Notes: generated by a model from the letters alone, not told the origin. Shown: positions 52,079 through 63,001, numbered from the stretch's first letter. The stretch is DNA of 64,000 bases from Actinoplanes cyaneus (GCF_016862095.1 NZ_BOMH01000041.1:62001-126000); one strand, 5' to 3'. Program-made: numbers and translations.

Positions 52079-53500
52079 TCAAGACGAGAAACCGTTCAAA
52101 ACCACTCTTCCCGTACGTCGGGAGAGCTGTTCCCGGAGCCAGTGGTAGCTCGCCCGGGGCGTGCGGACCCCGGTCGCGTAGTCGACGTGCGCCAGCCCGA
52201 ACCGCGGACCGTAGCCGCGCGCCCACTCGAAGTTGTCGATCAGCGACCAGTAGAAGTAGCCGCGCAGGTCGACCCGGGCGTCGGCGACCGCCCGGGCCGC
52301 TGCCGACACGTGCTCGGCGACGAACCTGATGCGCTCCGGGTCGGCCCCGGTGTCGTCGCGCAGCTCGGCGATGCCGTTCTCGGTGACGTAGACCGGTGGC
52401 AGCCCCGGGTACCGCCCGGCGAGCCCGGTCAGCGTGTCGTAGAGCCCGCGCGGCTCGACCGGCCAGCCCAGGTCGGTCAGCGGCACGCCGTCGCGCGGCG
52501 CCGACCGTACGCCGATGTCGCTGGCGGTCCGCAGCGCGGGGTCGGGCTGCTCGTGCGGCGTGTCGGCGGCGTGGATGCGGTAGTAGTAGTTGACGCCGAG
52601 GAAGTCGAGTGGGGCGCCGATGAGGGACAGGTCGCCGTCGCGCCGGAAGGACAGGTCGCTGACGCCGGCGTAAAGGCGCTCGAAGCCCTCCGGGTAGGCG
52701 CGGCCCAGCACCGGGTCGGTGAACTGACGGTTGAGCAGCAGGTCCATCCGGTGGGCGGCCGCCTCGTCCGCCGCCGAGCCGGTGGCCGGCACGGCCGGGG
52801 ACAGGTTCAGGGTGATCCCGACCCGCGCGGCGGGGGCTGTCGCGCGCAGCGCCGCGACGGCCAGACCGTGCCCGACCAGCAGGTGGTGGGCCGCGGCCAG
52901 GGCGCCGTGCCCCTCCCGCGCGCCGGGGGCGTGCCGGCCCTCGGCATATCCGGCGATCGACGACACGTACGGCTCGTTGAGCGTGATCCAGTCCCGGACC
53001 CGATCACCGAGCCGGCCGGCGACCACCCTCGCGTAGTCGGCGAACCGCTCGGCGGTGTCGCGCTCCCGCCAGCCGCCGGTGTCCTCCAGCGCTTGCGGCA
53101 GGTCCCAGTGGTAGAGCGTGACGAACGGGCGGATGCCCCGCTCGCACAGCGCGTCGACGAGCCGGTCGTAGTAGTCCAGCCCCGCCTCGTTCACCGTGCC
53201 GCGACCGGTCGGCATGACCCGTGGCCAGGCGACCGAGAACCGGTACGCGCCCACCCCCAGCCCGGCGAGCAGCTCCACGTCGTCGCGCCAGCGGTGGTAG
53301 CTGTCGCAGGCCACCACCCCGGACGAGCCGCCGGTGATCACTCCCGGCCGGCGGGTGAACGTGTCCCAGATGGACTCGCCGCGCCCGTCCTCGGCGACCG
53401 CGCCCTCGATCTGGTACGCCGCGGTGGCCGCGCCCCAGAGGAAGTCGTCCGGCATCGCCGGGAGTTCGAATGGTGCCGCCGGTTCATTCAATGTTGTCAA
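52079..53500 (-). CDS. GH1 beta-glucosidase
   Basis: About 473 residues. GH1 features include FLWGAATAAYQIEGAVAEDGRGESIWDTF, the acid/base Glu in WITLNEPY and the nucleophile Glu in VYVTENGIAEL. It has no signal peptide, so it hydrolyses imported disaccharides in the cytoplasm. TTG 53500 overlaps the permease stop (TTGA) and GGAG lies upstream; ATG 53437 (MPDDFLWG) is an alternative. It is last in the ABC operon, which implies a beta-glucoside or cello-oligosaccharide substrate. Confidence 0.93.
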   Translation of the reverse strand: MTTLNEPAAPFELPAMPDDFLWGAATAAYQIEGAVAEDGRGESIWDTFTRRPGVITGGSSGVVACDSYHRWRDDVELLAGLGVGAYRFSVAWPRVMPTGRGTVNEAGLDYYDRLVDALCERGIRPFVTLYHWDLPQALEDTGGWRERDTAERFADYARVVAGRLGDRVRDWITLNEPYVSSIAGYAEGRHAPGAREGHGALAAAHHLLVGHGLAVAALRATAPAARVGITLNLSPAVPATGSAADEAAAHRMDLLLNRQFTDPVLGRAYPEGFERLYAGVSDLSFRRDGDLSLIGAPLDFLGVNYYYRIHAADTPHEQPDPALRTASDIGVRSAPRDGVPLTDLGWPVEPRGLYDTLTGLAGRYPGLPPVYVTENGIAELRDDTGADPERIRFVAEHVSAAARAVADARVDLRGYFYWSLIDNFEWARGYGPRFGLAHVDYATGVRTPRASYHWLREQLSRRTGRVVLNGFSS

Positions 53501-54396
53501 CCTTTGATCGCTCCTTGCATGATGCCGCCGACGATCTGCCGGCCGAGAACCATGAAGATCACCAGGATCGGGACCGTGGCCAGCACCGTGCCGGTCAGGG
53601 TCAGGGTGTAGTCGGTGGTGTAGCCGCTGGCCAGCGACGACAGGGCGACCTGGACGGTGGCGTTGTTCTGCAGCACGACCAGCGGCCAGAAGAAGTCGTT
53701 CCACGCCTGCATGAACGTGAACAGCCCGAGCACGGCCGCGGCCGGGCGGGCGGCCGGCAGGACGACGTGCCAGTAGAGGCCGAACGTGCCGCAGCCGTCC
53801 ATGCGGCCGGCCTCCAGCAGCTCGTCCGGCACGGCACGGCCCAGGTACTGCGTCATGAAGAACACGCCGAACGCGGTGACCAGGCCGGGGACGATCACGG
53901 CGGCGAGCCGGTCGGTCCAGCCGAGCTTGGCCATCAGCAGGTAGAGCGGGATGATGCCGAGCTGCTGCGGCACGACCGACGTGCCGATCGCCAGCGCGAG
54001 CAGCACCTTGCGGCCGCGGAAGCGCAGCTTGGCGAAGGCGAACCCGGCCAGCGTCGAGAAGAACACCACGGAGATCGTCACGGACGCGCTGACGATGAAC
54101 GAGTTCAGCAGCGCCTGGGCGAAGTCGGTGCTGTCGAAGACCCAGGCGATGTTGTCGAACAGGTGACCGCCGGGGATCAGGACCGGGGGCACCTGGGCGA
54201 CGGCCTCGCTGGTCTGCGACGACACGACGAAGGACCAGTAGAGCGGGAAGACCGACCCGGCGACGACGGCCAGCAGAGCGCCGTACGTCCACACGGACGC
54301 GCGCCGCGGGTAGCCGAACCGGCGGCGGCGGGACGGCCGCTTCGGGGCTGCCACCGCCGTACGCGCGGAAGGGGGTTTGTCGGTAAGAACGGTCAC
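53497..54396 (-). CDS. sugar ABC transporter permease (MalG type)
   Basis: 299 residues, six transmembrane helices and the cytoplasmic EAA-type loop ELLEAGRMDGCGTFGLYWHVVLP that docks the ATPase. It has a basic N-terminal tail. It forms a heterodimer with the upstream MalF-type permease, 6 bp away. No ATPase gene is present, so a shared MsiK-type ATPase is expected elsewhere, as is common in actinomycetes. Confidence 0.93.
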   Translation of the reverse strand: MTVLTDKPPSARTAVAAPKRPSRRRRFGYPRRASVWTYGALLAVVAGSVFPLYWSFVVSSQTSEAVAQVPPVLIPGGHLFDNIAWVFDSTDFAQALLNSFIVSASVTISVVFFSTLAGFAFAKLRFRGRKVLLALAIGTSVVPQQLGIIPLYLLMAKLGWTDRLAAVIVPGLVTAFGVFFMTQYLGRAVPDELLEAGRMDGCGTFGLYWHVVLPAARPAAAVLGLFTFMQAWNDFFWPLVVLQNNATVQVALSSLASGYTTDYTLTLTGTVLATVPILVIFMVLGRQIVGGIMQGAIKG

Positions 54397-54402
54397 GGCG
54401 GC

Positions 54403-55308
54403 CTACTCCTCGTCGTTGGCGATGCGCCGGGTCAGTAGGTAGTTGGCGATCGCGAAGACGGCGATGACCAGGCAGAGCGTCCACGCGATGGCGGAGGCGT
54501 AGCCGAAGCGGAACTCCCGGAAGCCCTGCTCGTACATGAACAGGGCGGCGGTCTGGAACTGCCGGTCGGAGCCACCGGTCGGGGTCGACGAGCCGGCGAA
54601 CAGCAGCGGCTCGGCCATCACCTGCAGGCCGCCGATCGTGGAGATGACGGCCGTGAAGATGATCGTCGGGCGCAGCTGCGGCACGGTGATCCGCCAGAAC
54701 TGCTGGCCGGACGACGCGCCGTCGAGCTCCGCCGCCTCGTACAGGTCGTGCGGGATCGCCTGCATCGAGGCGAGGTAGATCAGCGCGTTGTAGCCGGTCC
54801 AGCGCCAGGCCACGATGACCGAGATCGCCAGGTGCGAGCTCCACGTGTTGGCCTGCCAGTCGACCGGTCCGAGCCCGGTCAGCCCGAGCAGCCAGTTGAT
54901 CATGCCGAAGTCACGGCCGAACATCTGGGTGAACACGATCGTCACCGCGACGATCGAGGTGATGTTCGGCAGCAGCACGCCCATGCGCAGGCTGGTGCGG
55001 GCGCGCAGCCGGTGGTTGAGCAGGTGCGCGATCCAGAGGGCGGCGAGCAGCTGCGGCACGGTGGACAGCACCCAGATGCTCAGGGTGTTGCCCAGGGCGT
55101 TCCAGAAGTACGGATCGTGCAGCAGCTCGCGGTAGTTCGCCAGGCCCACCCAGGTGTGCTCGCCGGCGTCCAGCAGGTCCCAGTCGTTGAACGAGACGTA
55201 CCCGGTGTAGAGCAGCGGGAACAGCCCGAACACACCGAAGAGCAGGAAGAACGGCGTGACGTAGAGGTAGGGCGAGCCCTTCGTGTCGAGCCGGTTGAGC
55301 AGGGTCAT
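54403..55308 (-). CDS. sugar ABC transporter permease (MalF type)
   Basis: 301 residues, six transmembrane helices, with the EAA loop DLYEAAELDGASSGQQFWRITVPQL. FFLLFGVFGLFPLLYTGYVSFNDWD is the typical N-terminal helix. It is the partner of the downstream MalG-type permease and lies 61 bp from the binding-protein gene in one operon. Confidence 0.93.
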   Translation of the reverse strand: MTLLNRLDTKGSPYLYVTPFFLLFGVFGLFPLLYTGYVSFNDWDLLDAGEHTWVGLANYRELLHDPYFWNALGNTLSIWVLSTVPQLLAALWIAHLLNHRLRARTSLRMGVLLPNITSIVAVTIVFTQMFGRDFGMINWLLGLTGLGPVDWQANTWSSHLAISVIVAWRWTGYNALIYLASMQAIPHDLYEAAELDGASSGQQFWRITVPQLRPTIIFTAVISTIGGLQVMAEPLLFAGSSTPTGGSDRQFQTAALFMYEQGFREFRFGYASAIAWTLCLVIAVFAIANYLLTRRIANDEE

Positions 55309-55369
55309 GTCAATCCTTCACCGGGGTGGCCGGCGGCTCCCCCAAGAGCCGCCGGCCGTGCGAGGTTGG

Positions 55370-56635
55370 CTACTTCTTCAGGCGGTCGACGTCGCTGACC
55401 GTCTGCTGCCAGGACTGTTCGGAGTTCTGCTTGCCCTGCTCGACCCGGACGAGGCCGTCGCGGATGGTGGTCTGGATGTCACCGGTGCGCGGACCCTGGT
55501 ACTGCGGCTTGAGCTGCTTCGCGGCGGTGGTGAAGATCGTGCCGACCGGCGCGTTGTTGAAGAACGGGTCCTTGTACTGGGCGATCTCCGGCTTGTCGTA
55601 GAGCGCCGGGATCGACGGGAGCAGGCCCTGCGAGGTGAAGATCTTCGCCTGCTGCTCCGGGGCGGTCAGCCAGGCGGCGAGCGCCTTGGCCTCCTCGACG
55701 TGCTTGCCCTGCTTGGGCACGGTCAGGTACGACCCGCCCCAGTTCCCGCCGCCGCCGGGGACCGCTGCCACGTCCCACTTCCCGGCGTACGCCTTGGCCT
55801 GGTCCTTGATCTTCGTCATCATCCACGCGGGGCAGGCGATCGTGGCGAACTGCCCCTTGGCGAAGCCGTTGTTCCACTCCGGCGAGCTCTCGATCAGTTT
55901 CGCCGACAGGTTCGCCTGGATCCCCTTGACCACCAGGTCCCAGGCCTTGCGCACCTCGGGGTTGGTGCCGACGACGATGCTGTCGTCCTCGCTGTAGAAG
56001 CCCTGCGGCGCCTGGCCGATCACGGCGTTGTAGAGCGCGCCGCCGCCGTCGAAGAACGCGGTGCCCTTCGGCGCCTTCTCGGTGTACTTCTTGCCGGCCT
56101 CGATGTACTTGTCCCAGCCGGCCGCCCACTGCGCGGAGACCGCCTCACGGTCGGAGGGCAGCCCAGCCTGCTCGAACAGGTCGCGGCGGTAGCAGATCGC
56201 GAGGCCGCCGACGTCGGTGCCGTACCCGATCTGCTTGCCGTCCTTGGTCATCGAGGCCTGCCACTTCCAGGGCAGGTACTGCGACGCGCGGTCGGTGCCC
56301 AGGTCGGTGAACTGCTTGCCGACCGCCCGCATCTGGGCGATGAAGCCGGTGTCGACGCCCTCGATGTCGCCGGCGCCGGTCCCTGTCGCGAGGTGCGTGG
56401 CCAGGTCCCGGTGGTGGTCGTTGTAGGCGGCCGTGTGCTCGGCGATCTTGATGTTCGGATGGGCCTTCTGGTACTCGTCGTAGAGCGCCTTGTAGCCGAA
56501 GTTGCCGAACAGGTTGACGTTGAGCGTGATGTTGCTGCCGCCGCTGCCGGCGTCGCCGCTGGAACCGCAGGCGGTCAGCATCACCGCGGCACCCATGGCC
56601 GCCACGAGAGCGCGCGCTGTCCGGGACAAAGACAT
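55370..56635 (-). CDS. sugar ABC transporter substrate-binding lipoprotein
   Basis: 421 residues with a lipoprotein signal peptide and lipobox LTAC (Cys near residue 23, MLTACGSSGD). The mature protein is an extracellular binding protein of the oligosaccharide class (LFGNFGYKALYDEYQKAHPNIKI; YGTDVGGLAICYRRDLFEQAGLP). The downstream GH1 suggests beta-glucosides as ligands. Tandem LacI operators lie 24-51 bp upstream of ATG 56635. Confidence 0.93.
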   Translation of the reverse strand: MSLSRTARALVAAMGAAVMLTACGSSGDAGSGGSNITLNVNLFGNFGYKALYDEYQKAHPNIKIAEHTAAYNDHHRDLATHLATGTGAGDIEGVDTGFIAQMRAVGKQFTDLGTDRASQYLPWKWQASMTKDGKQIGYGTDVGGLAICYRRDLFEQAGLPSDREAVSAQWAAGWDKYIEAGKKYTEKAPKGTAFFDGGGALYNAVIGQAPQGFYSEDDSIVVGTNPEVRKAWDLVVKGIQANLSAKLIESSPEWNNGFAKGQFATIACPAWMMTKIKDQAKAYAGKWDVAAVPGGGGNWGGSYLTVPKQGKHVEEAKALAAWLTAPEQQAKIFTSQGLLPSIPALYDKPEIAQYKDPFFNNAPVGTIFTTAAKQLKPQYQGPRTGDIQTTIRDGLVRVEQGKQNSEQSWQQTVSDVDRLKK

Positions 56636-56658
56636 GCAGAACCTTCCTTTTCGTCAGG

Positions 56659-56686
56659 TGTAACCGGTTTCATGAAACCGGTTACA
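56659..56686. promoter_or_regulatory. back-to-back LacI-type operators of the sugar operon
   Basis: TGTAACCGGTTTCA and TGAAACCGGTTACA abut to make a perfect 28-bp palindrome. Each half is itself a 14-bp LacI-family operator with a central CCGG. Two repressor dimers could sit side by side over the promoter of the binding-protein gene. Confidence 0.88.
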
Positions 56687-56857
56687 CGATGCAGAGCATC
56701 AAAAGGCGCAGGAGGAGCTGAGGTACGAGACGGCCGGATCCGAGTGCCGCGGCCTTGAGCCAAGAGTTTGCCTACATCGATGTGCATCCTGTCAAGTCAC
56801 GAGCTTGTAACGGCGTCGACGGGTGTTGACCGTCGCGACACGGCGCTGTTACGGTCT

Positions 56858-56871
56858 TGAAACCGGTTACA
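56858..56871. promoter_or_regulatory. LacI-type operator at the regulator's own promoter
   Basis: TGAAACCGGTTACA, identical to one half of the tandem site at 56673-56686, lies 15 bp upstream of the LacI start. TTGACC at 56825-56830 with TACGGT at 56850-56855 may be the promoter. This indicates autorepression. Confidence 0.8.
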
Positions 56872-56885
56872 TAGGGGCGTCCAGG

Positions 56886-57884
<999 letters not shown>

Positions 57885-58013
57885 CGCCTCGGTTCGCCCC
57901 GGCGGGCGCCGACGAGTTTCGAGGAAACGCCTCCTGACGTGGTGCGTTCCGCCTGATAATCCCTGGACGAGTGAGTCTTCGGGGGAAGACCACACGGATG
58001 CTGCGGGGCTGCG

Positions 58014-61000
58014 ATGGTGGGCTGTGGGCTGAGAAGGATCACGTCGATGGCCACCGCGGCGGTGATGCTGGCGGCGGTGATCACCGGCCCGGCCGCGGCT
58101 GACCCGTCGACCGCCCGGTTCACCCAGATCGCCGCCGGGGGCGCCCACACGTGTGCTCGGGCCGACGACGGCGTGACCTACTGCTGGGGCAGCAACTATC
58201 TAGGTCAGTTGGGCGACGGCGGAACCACGGACCAGACAACTCCGACGGCGGTTCACGCCCCTGCCGGAGTCGCCCTTACCCAGGTCACTGCCGGTCTTTA
58301 CCACACGTGCGGGCTGGGCGACGACGCCAACGCCTACTGCTGGGGACAGAACGCCTACGGGCAGTTGGGTGACGGCAGCACCACGAGCCGGACGAGTCCG
58401 GTGGCGGTGCTCCCACCCGGCGGGGTGCCCCTCACCCAGATCACCGCCGGGGAATTCCACACGTGCGCGCTGGACAGTGACGGTAACGCGTACTGCTGGG
58501 GCGTCGGACTCCACGGCCAGCTGGGCGACGGCGAGGCCATCGACCGGTCGAGTCCGGTGGCGGTGAACGCCCCGGCCGACGGCGTGACCTTCACCCGGAT
58601 CGCCGCCGGTGGCTACCACACGTGCGGGCTGGGCAGTGACAACAACGCGTACTGCTGGGGCGCCGGCCAATTCGGCACGCTGGGCGACGGAGGTGACGCG
58701 AACCAGTCGAGTCCGGTGCCGGTGAGTCTGCCCGCCGGAGTCACCTTCACCCGGATCACCGGCGGCGGTTACCACACCTGCGCACTGGGCAGCGACAGCA
58801 AGGCGTACTGCTGGGGAGTCGGCGACACCGGCCAACTGGGCAACGGCGACGACACCACCAATCACTCGACTCCGGTGCCGGTGAACACGCCCGCCGGGGT
58901 GACCTTCACCAGGATCGCCGCCGGTGACCATCACACGTGCGCGGTGGGCAGCGACACCAAGGCGTACTGCTGGGGCAACAATCCTCAAGGTCAACTGGGC
59001 GACGGCGGCACCACGAACCGGTCGAGTCCGGTGCCGGTGCACGCACCGGACGGGGTGGCTTTCACCGAGCTCGCCCCTGGTTACCACCACACCTGCGGGC
59101 TGACCGGCACCGCCACCTATTGCTGGGGCTGGGGCGACCGCGGCCGGTTGGGCACCGGTGACAGCACGGATCATCCGGCTCCGGCCCGGATGTTGTTCGG
59201 ACCGGCGCCGACCGGGCCGCAACCGCCGACCGCGGTAATGGCCCTGGCCGGTCACGAGGAACTCGTGGTGTATTGGCGGAGCCCGATGGACCAGGGCACC
59301 GGGACGCTGACCGGCTTCACGGCGACCGCGTCGCCGGGCGGGCGAACCTGCGCCACCGACCCCGACCAGAGGACCTGCACGATCACCGGGCTCACCAACG
59401 GCACCCCCTACACGGTTACCGTGACGGCCACCAGCACGGATGGCACCTCGGCCGCGAGCGACCCCTCCGAGCCGGCCACCCCGACCCCTCCGCCTCCGCC
59501 GACCGGCGTCACGGCAACAGCCCATGACCGGCGAATAGCGGTCTCCTGGACGGCCCCGACAGGTCCGGGCCTCGACTTCTTGGACGGCTACACGGCGACC
59601 GCGTCCCCGGGCGGGAGAACCTGCGCCGCCGGGATCCGCCCGGCGCTGACGTGCACGGTCACCGGACTGACCAACGGCGCCGCGTACACCGTCACCGTGG
59701 TGACCAGAGTTCACGGCGGAACTTCTCCGGCCAGCGCGGTGGCGGGGCCGGTCACCCCGGTCACCGAGCAACCCGCCAGCCCGGTGGTGCAGGTGGCCGC
59801 CGGCGTCACTCACAGCTGTGAGCTGGAGGCCGCAGGCCGGGCGTACTGCTGGGGTGACAATCAGACCGGCCAGCTGGGCGACGGCACCGACACGGACCGG
59901 CCGAGCCCGACCGCGGTGAACGCCCCGGCCGCCGGCGTGACCTTCACCCAGCTCGCCGTGGGCGGCCGGCACACGTGCGGACTGGGCAGCGACAGCAAGG
60001 CGTACTGCTGGGGTGTGGGCGGGCCGTTGGGCAACGGCGACGGCGAGAACCAGTCGAGTCCGGTGCCGGTGGACGCCCCGGCTGCCGGAGTGACCTTCAC
60101 CCAGCTCACCGCTGGGCTGGCCCACACGTGCGGGCTCGGCAGCGATGCCAAGGCCTACTGCTGGGGCTACAACGGTGACGGCAGGGTGGGCGACGGCACC
60201 AACGAGTACCGGATGAGCCCGGTGGCGGTGAACGCGGCGGCCGGGGTGACCTTCACCCAGCTCGCCGCTGGGCTGGCCCACACCTGTGGGCTGGGAAGCG
60301 ACGCCAAGGCCTACTGCTGGGGCTACGGCAGCTCAGGCCAGTTGGGTGACGGCGGAACCGTGAAGCGGTCGAGTCCGGTCGCGGTGAACGCCCCGGCCGG
60401 CGGCGTGACCTTCACCCAGCTCACCGCCGGTGGTTCCCACACGTGCGGGCTGGGCAGCGACACCAAGGCCTACTGCTGGGGCGCCGGCGACCGGGGCCAG
60501 CTCGGCGACGGTGACAGCGGCACGTACCGGTCGGGTCCGGTGGCGGTGGACGCACCGGCCGGGGTGACCTTCACCCAGCTCACCGCCGGTGGCGCGCACA
60601 CGTGCGGGCGGGGCAGCGACACGAAGGCGTACTGCTGGGGCTCGGGTGCCTCCGGCGAGCTGGGCGACGGCGGCACCGCGCAACAGTCGTCCCCGGTGGC
60701 GGTGAACGCGCCGGCCGGGGTCACCTTCGTCGGGCTCAGCGCCGGTGGTAGCCACGAATGCGGGCTGGGCAGCGATGCCAAGGCCTACTGCTGGGGCGCC
60801 GCGGTCCACGGCCAGCTCGGCAACGGCGACGTCACGAATCAGCCGGCTCCGGTGGCAGTGCTGCCGCCGGACCCTCCGGCGGCCGGACCCCAGCCGTCGG
60901 CCGGCCCGACCACCGGCCCGCAACCCTCGCCCAGCGTGCCGGCCAGTCCACAACCGTCGCCGAGCGTGCCGGCCAGTCCACAACCGTCGCCGAGCGCGAC

Positions 61001-62201
61001 CACCACCCCGCAGCCGTCCGCCAGCCCGTCGATCGGGCCGCAGCCGCCGACGGGTGTGACCGCCACCGCCGGGGACAAGGCGATCACGGTGTCCTGGAGT
61101 TCAGCGGACTCCGGTGAGGAGACGCCGATCAGATACACGGCGACCGCCTCCCCGGGCGGGAAGTCCTGCACCATCAGCAGTAGCAGTAGCCACGGCGGCA
61201 TCTGCACGATCAACGGGCTGACCAACGGCACCGCCTACACGGTCTCCGTGACCGCCACCAGCAAGCTGGGAACCTCGCCACCCAGCAGCCCGACCGGTCC
61301 GGTTACCCCGGCCGCCGTGCTCCCCGCGGATCGGCCGCAGCCGCCGGTGATCAGGGCCGCGCAGCCTCAGAGCGAGTCGATCGCCGTCGCCTGGGAGCCC
61401 GCGGCGCTGGGCGCCGGAACCCTGCTGGGTTACACCGTGACGGCGGCCGCCACCAAGGATCCGTGCTCGTCCACCAAGACCCCGTGCATCGTCACGTCCT
61501 CGACCCGCCAGAAGGGCACGGTCCAGCTTGCCGCGGCGGCGCCGGAGCCGGCGACCTGCACCACCACCGGTGCCGACGCCCAGGCCTGCACGATCACGGG
61601 GCTGACCAACGGCGTCAGCTATCTCATCAGCATCACCGCGCACACCACCGCGGGCGACTCCGACGCGGACACCAGTGGGCCGGTCGTCACCGTCACTCCC
61701 GGTGACCGAGCCCTGGTACGTGGCCCGCGATTCACCACCACCGTCACGGCCTCGGATCCCGCCGGCATCAGCCGGTCCTACCTGGCTGGTGCGGATGGGG
61801 CGGGTCTCCCAGCCTCCTACACCAGTGCCGGCCTGAAGACCGGCAGGGACGGCAACCGGACCTTCACCTGGATCGTGCGCGATGCGCTGGGCAACCAGAC
61901 CAGCGCATCGCGCACCGTGATCGTCGACAACACCCGGCCGACCGTGGCATTCGGCAGAGCGCCCAGGAACGGTGCCACGCTCTCCAGGACCACCACGATC
62001 ACCGCGACGGCGAGCGACCGTAACGGCATCGCCCGGGTCCAGCTGATGGTGAACGGCAAGCAGGTGGCCGTCGACACCAGGCCCGCGTTCGCCTTCACTC
62101 TCCGGCCGGGCCGGTACGGCAAGAGGTTCACCGTCCGGATCCGCGCCTACGACCGGGCCGGCAACCTGCGAGCCACCAGCCAGCGCACCTACCATCGCTG
62201 A
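58014..62201 (+). CDS. secreted double RCC1-repeat protein with FN3 and Ig-like domains
   Basis: 1395 residues. The signal peptide (RR then ATAAVMLAAVITGPAAA) supports ATG 58014 or GTG 58020 over ATG 58047. Two RCC1 blocks each contain seven HTCGLGSD..AYCWG...GQLGDG repeats (about residues 45-390 and 600-945), enough for two seven-bladed propellers. Every repeat carries two cysteines spaced about ten residues apart, suggesting a disulfide per blade. Two FN3 domains separate the blocks. A PQPSPSVPAS-type linker, two more FN3 domains and a C-terminal Ig-like part follow. Its ligand is unknown. Confidence 0.88.
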   Translation: MVGCGLRRITSMATAAVMLAAVITGPAAADPSTARFTQIAAGGAHTCARADDGVTYCWGSNYLGQLGDGGTTDQTTPTAVHAPAGVALTQVTAGLYHTCGLGDDANAYCWGQNAYGQLGDGSTTSRTSPVAVLPPGGVPLTQITAGEFHTCALDSDGNAYCWGVGLHGQLGDGEAIDRSSPVAVNAPADGVTFTRIAAGGYHTCGLGSDNNAYCWGAGQFGTLGDGGDANQSSPVPVSLPAGVTFTRITGGGYHTCALGSDSKAYCWGVGDTGQLGNGDDTTNHSTPVPVNTPAGVTFTRIAAGDHHTCAVGSDTKAYCWGNNPQGQLGDGGTTNRSSPVPVHAPDGVAFTELAPGYHHTCGLTGTATYCWGWGDRGRLGTGDSTDHPAPARMLFGPAPTGPQPPTAVMALAGHEELVVYWRSPMDQGTGTLTGFTATASPGGRTCATDPDQRTCTITGLTNGTPYTVTVTATSTDGTSAASDPSEPATPTPPPPPTGVTATAHDRRIAVSWTAPTGPGLDFLDGYTATASPGGRTCAAGIRPALTCTVTGLTNGAAYTVTVVTRVHGGTSPASAVAGPVTPVTEQPASPVVQVAAGVTHSCELEAAGRAYCWGDNQTGQLGDGTDTDRPSPTAVNAPAAGVTFTQLAVGGRHTCGLGSDSKAYCWGVGGPLGNGDGENQSSPVPVDAPAAGVTFTQLTAGLAHTCGLGSDAKAYCWGYNGDGRVGDGTNEYRMSPVAVNAAAGVTFTQLAAGLAHTCGLGSDAKAYCWGYGSSGQLGDGGTVKRSSPVAVNAPAGGVTFTQLTAGGSHTCGLGSDTKAYCWGAGDRGQLGDGDSGTYRSGPVAVDAPAGVTFTQLTAGGAHTCGRGSDTKAYCWGSGASGELGDGGTAQQSSPVAVNAPAGVTFVGLSAGGSHECGLGSDAKAYCWGAAVHGQLGNGDVTNQPAPVAVLPPDPPAAGPQPSAGPTTGPQPSPSVPASPQPSPSVPASPQPSPSATTTPQPSASPSIGPQPPTGVTATAGDKAITVSWSSADSGEETPIRYTATASPGGKSCTISSSSSHGGICTINGLTNGTAYTVSVTATSKLGTSPPSSPTGPVTPAAVLPADRPQPPVIRAAQPQSESIAVAWEPAALGAGTLLGYTVTAAATKDPCSSTKTPCIVTSSTRQKGTVQLAAAAPEPATCTTTGADAQACTITGLTNGVSYLISITAHTTAGDSDADTSGPVVTVTPGDRALVRGPRFTTTVTASDPAGISRSYLAGADGAGLPASYTSAGLKTGRDGNRTFTWIVRDALGNQTSASRTVIVDNTRPTVAFGRAPRNGATLSRTTTITATASDRNGIARVQLMVNGKQVAVDTRPAFAFTLRPGRYGKRFTVRIRAYDRAGNLRATSQRTYHR

Positions 62202-62267
62202 GCCGGACCGGAAGCGGCGTCCGCGGCTCGGCCCGACAGTCGTACTGCCTCGATCGACGGCCCGGCG

Positions 62268-62789
62268 TCAGTCCACGGCGAGCATCGACGCTGCTCGCCA
62301 CTCCTCGCGGGTCACGGCGTACCGGATGCGGGTCTCCGACTCCTCGATCAGGCGCATCCCCAGACGTTTCATCAAGGCCTGTGACGACGTGTTCGCCGGA
62401 TCGCAGGTCGCGGTGATCTCCGGGAAGGAGAACGTCCCGAAGACGTACGGGACGAAGACTCGCATGGCCTCGGACGCGTAGCCACGGCCGTGGAACCCGG
62501 GGTGGAACTGGAAGCCGACATCGCCCGGCGCGCCGGAATCCCTCGGCGCCCAGACGCCCACGTCGCCGATCACCCGCTGCTCGGCGACGTGCTCCACGGC
62601 ATAGCCGTGCCACGCCTGGGTCGCGCCCTCGTCCAGCACCGCCTGGGCGACGAGGTAGCCGGCCGCCTGCTCCCGGCTCATCGGCTCCCCCGGCAGGTGG
62701 CGGCGCACCACCGGGTCGGCCTGGTAGGCCAGGAAGTCGTCGAGATCCCCCGCGGCGAACCGTCGGACCCTCAACCGCTCACTTCTCAC
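62268..62789 (-). CDS. GNAT-family N-acetyltransferase (RimJ/RimL-like)
   Basis: 173 residues. The pattern LRVRRFAAGDLDDFLAYQADP, VIGDVGVW, VGFQFHPGFHGRGYASEAMRVFVPYVFG (acetyl-CoA binding, R-x-x-G-x-A-like GRGYA) and TCDPANTSSQALMKRLGMRL is typical of RimJ/L-type enzymes that acetylate protein N-termini or small amines. It diverges from the TetR operon; the 225-bp gap contains only the TetR operator. Confidence 0.9.
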   Translation of the reverse strand: MRSERLRVRRFAAGDLDDFLAYQADPVVRRHLPGEPMSREQAAGYLVAQAVLDEGATQAWHGYAVEHVAEQRVIGDVGVWAPRDSGAPGDVGFQFHPGFHGRGYASEAMRVFVPYVFGTFSFPEITATCDPANTSSQALMKRLGMRLIEESETRIRYAVTREEWRAASMLAVD

Positions 62790-63001
62790 TCAGGCCTCCG
62801 TCACCTCACGCCCCGGACCCGGCACGAGGGTGAACAGATGCTCGCACACCGCAGCCTGCGCCGGAACGGTGCACCGGATCACTGTCGTCACCCCGTGGCG
62901 CCACCCGCTCCTCGGCGCCCGTGCCGACGTGCAGCACGCGCATGTTGCCGGGTTCCGCCGCGCCAGCGGAGTCCAGCGTCACCGGAACCCGCGTCAACTT
63001 T

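Noticed and set aside
58200..60281. Long antisense frame across the RCC1 gene and its apparent tandem DNA repeats
   Set aside because: The repeats are codons of the RCC1 blades with varying sequence between them, not a CRISPR array, and the antisense frame mirrors the repeats.
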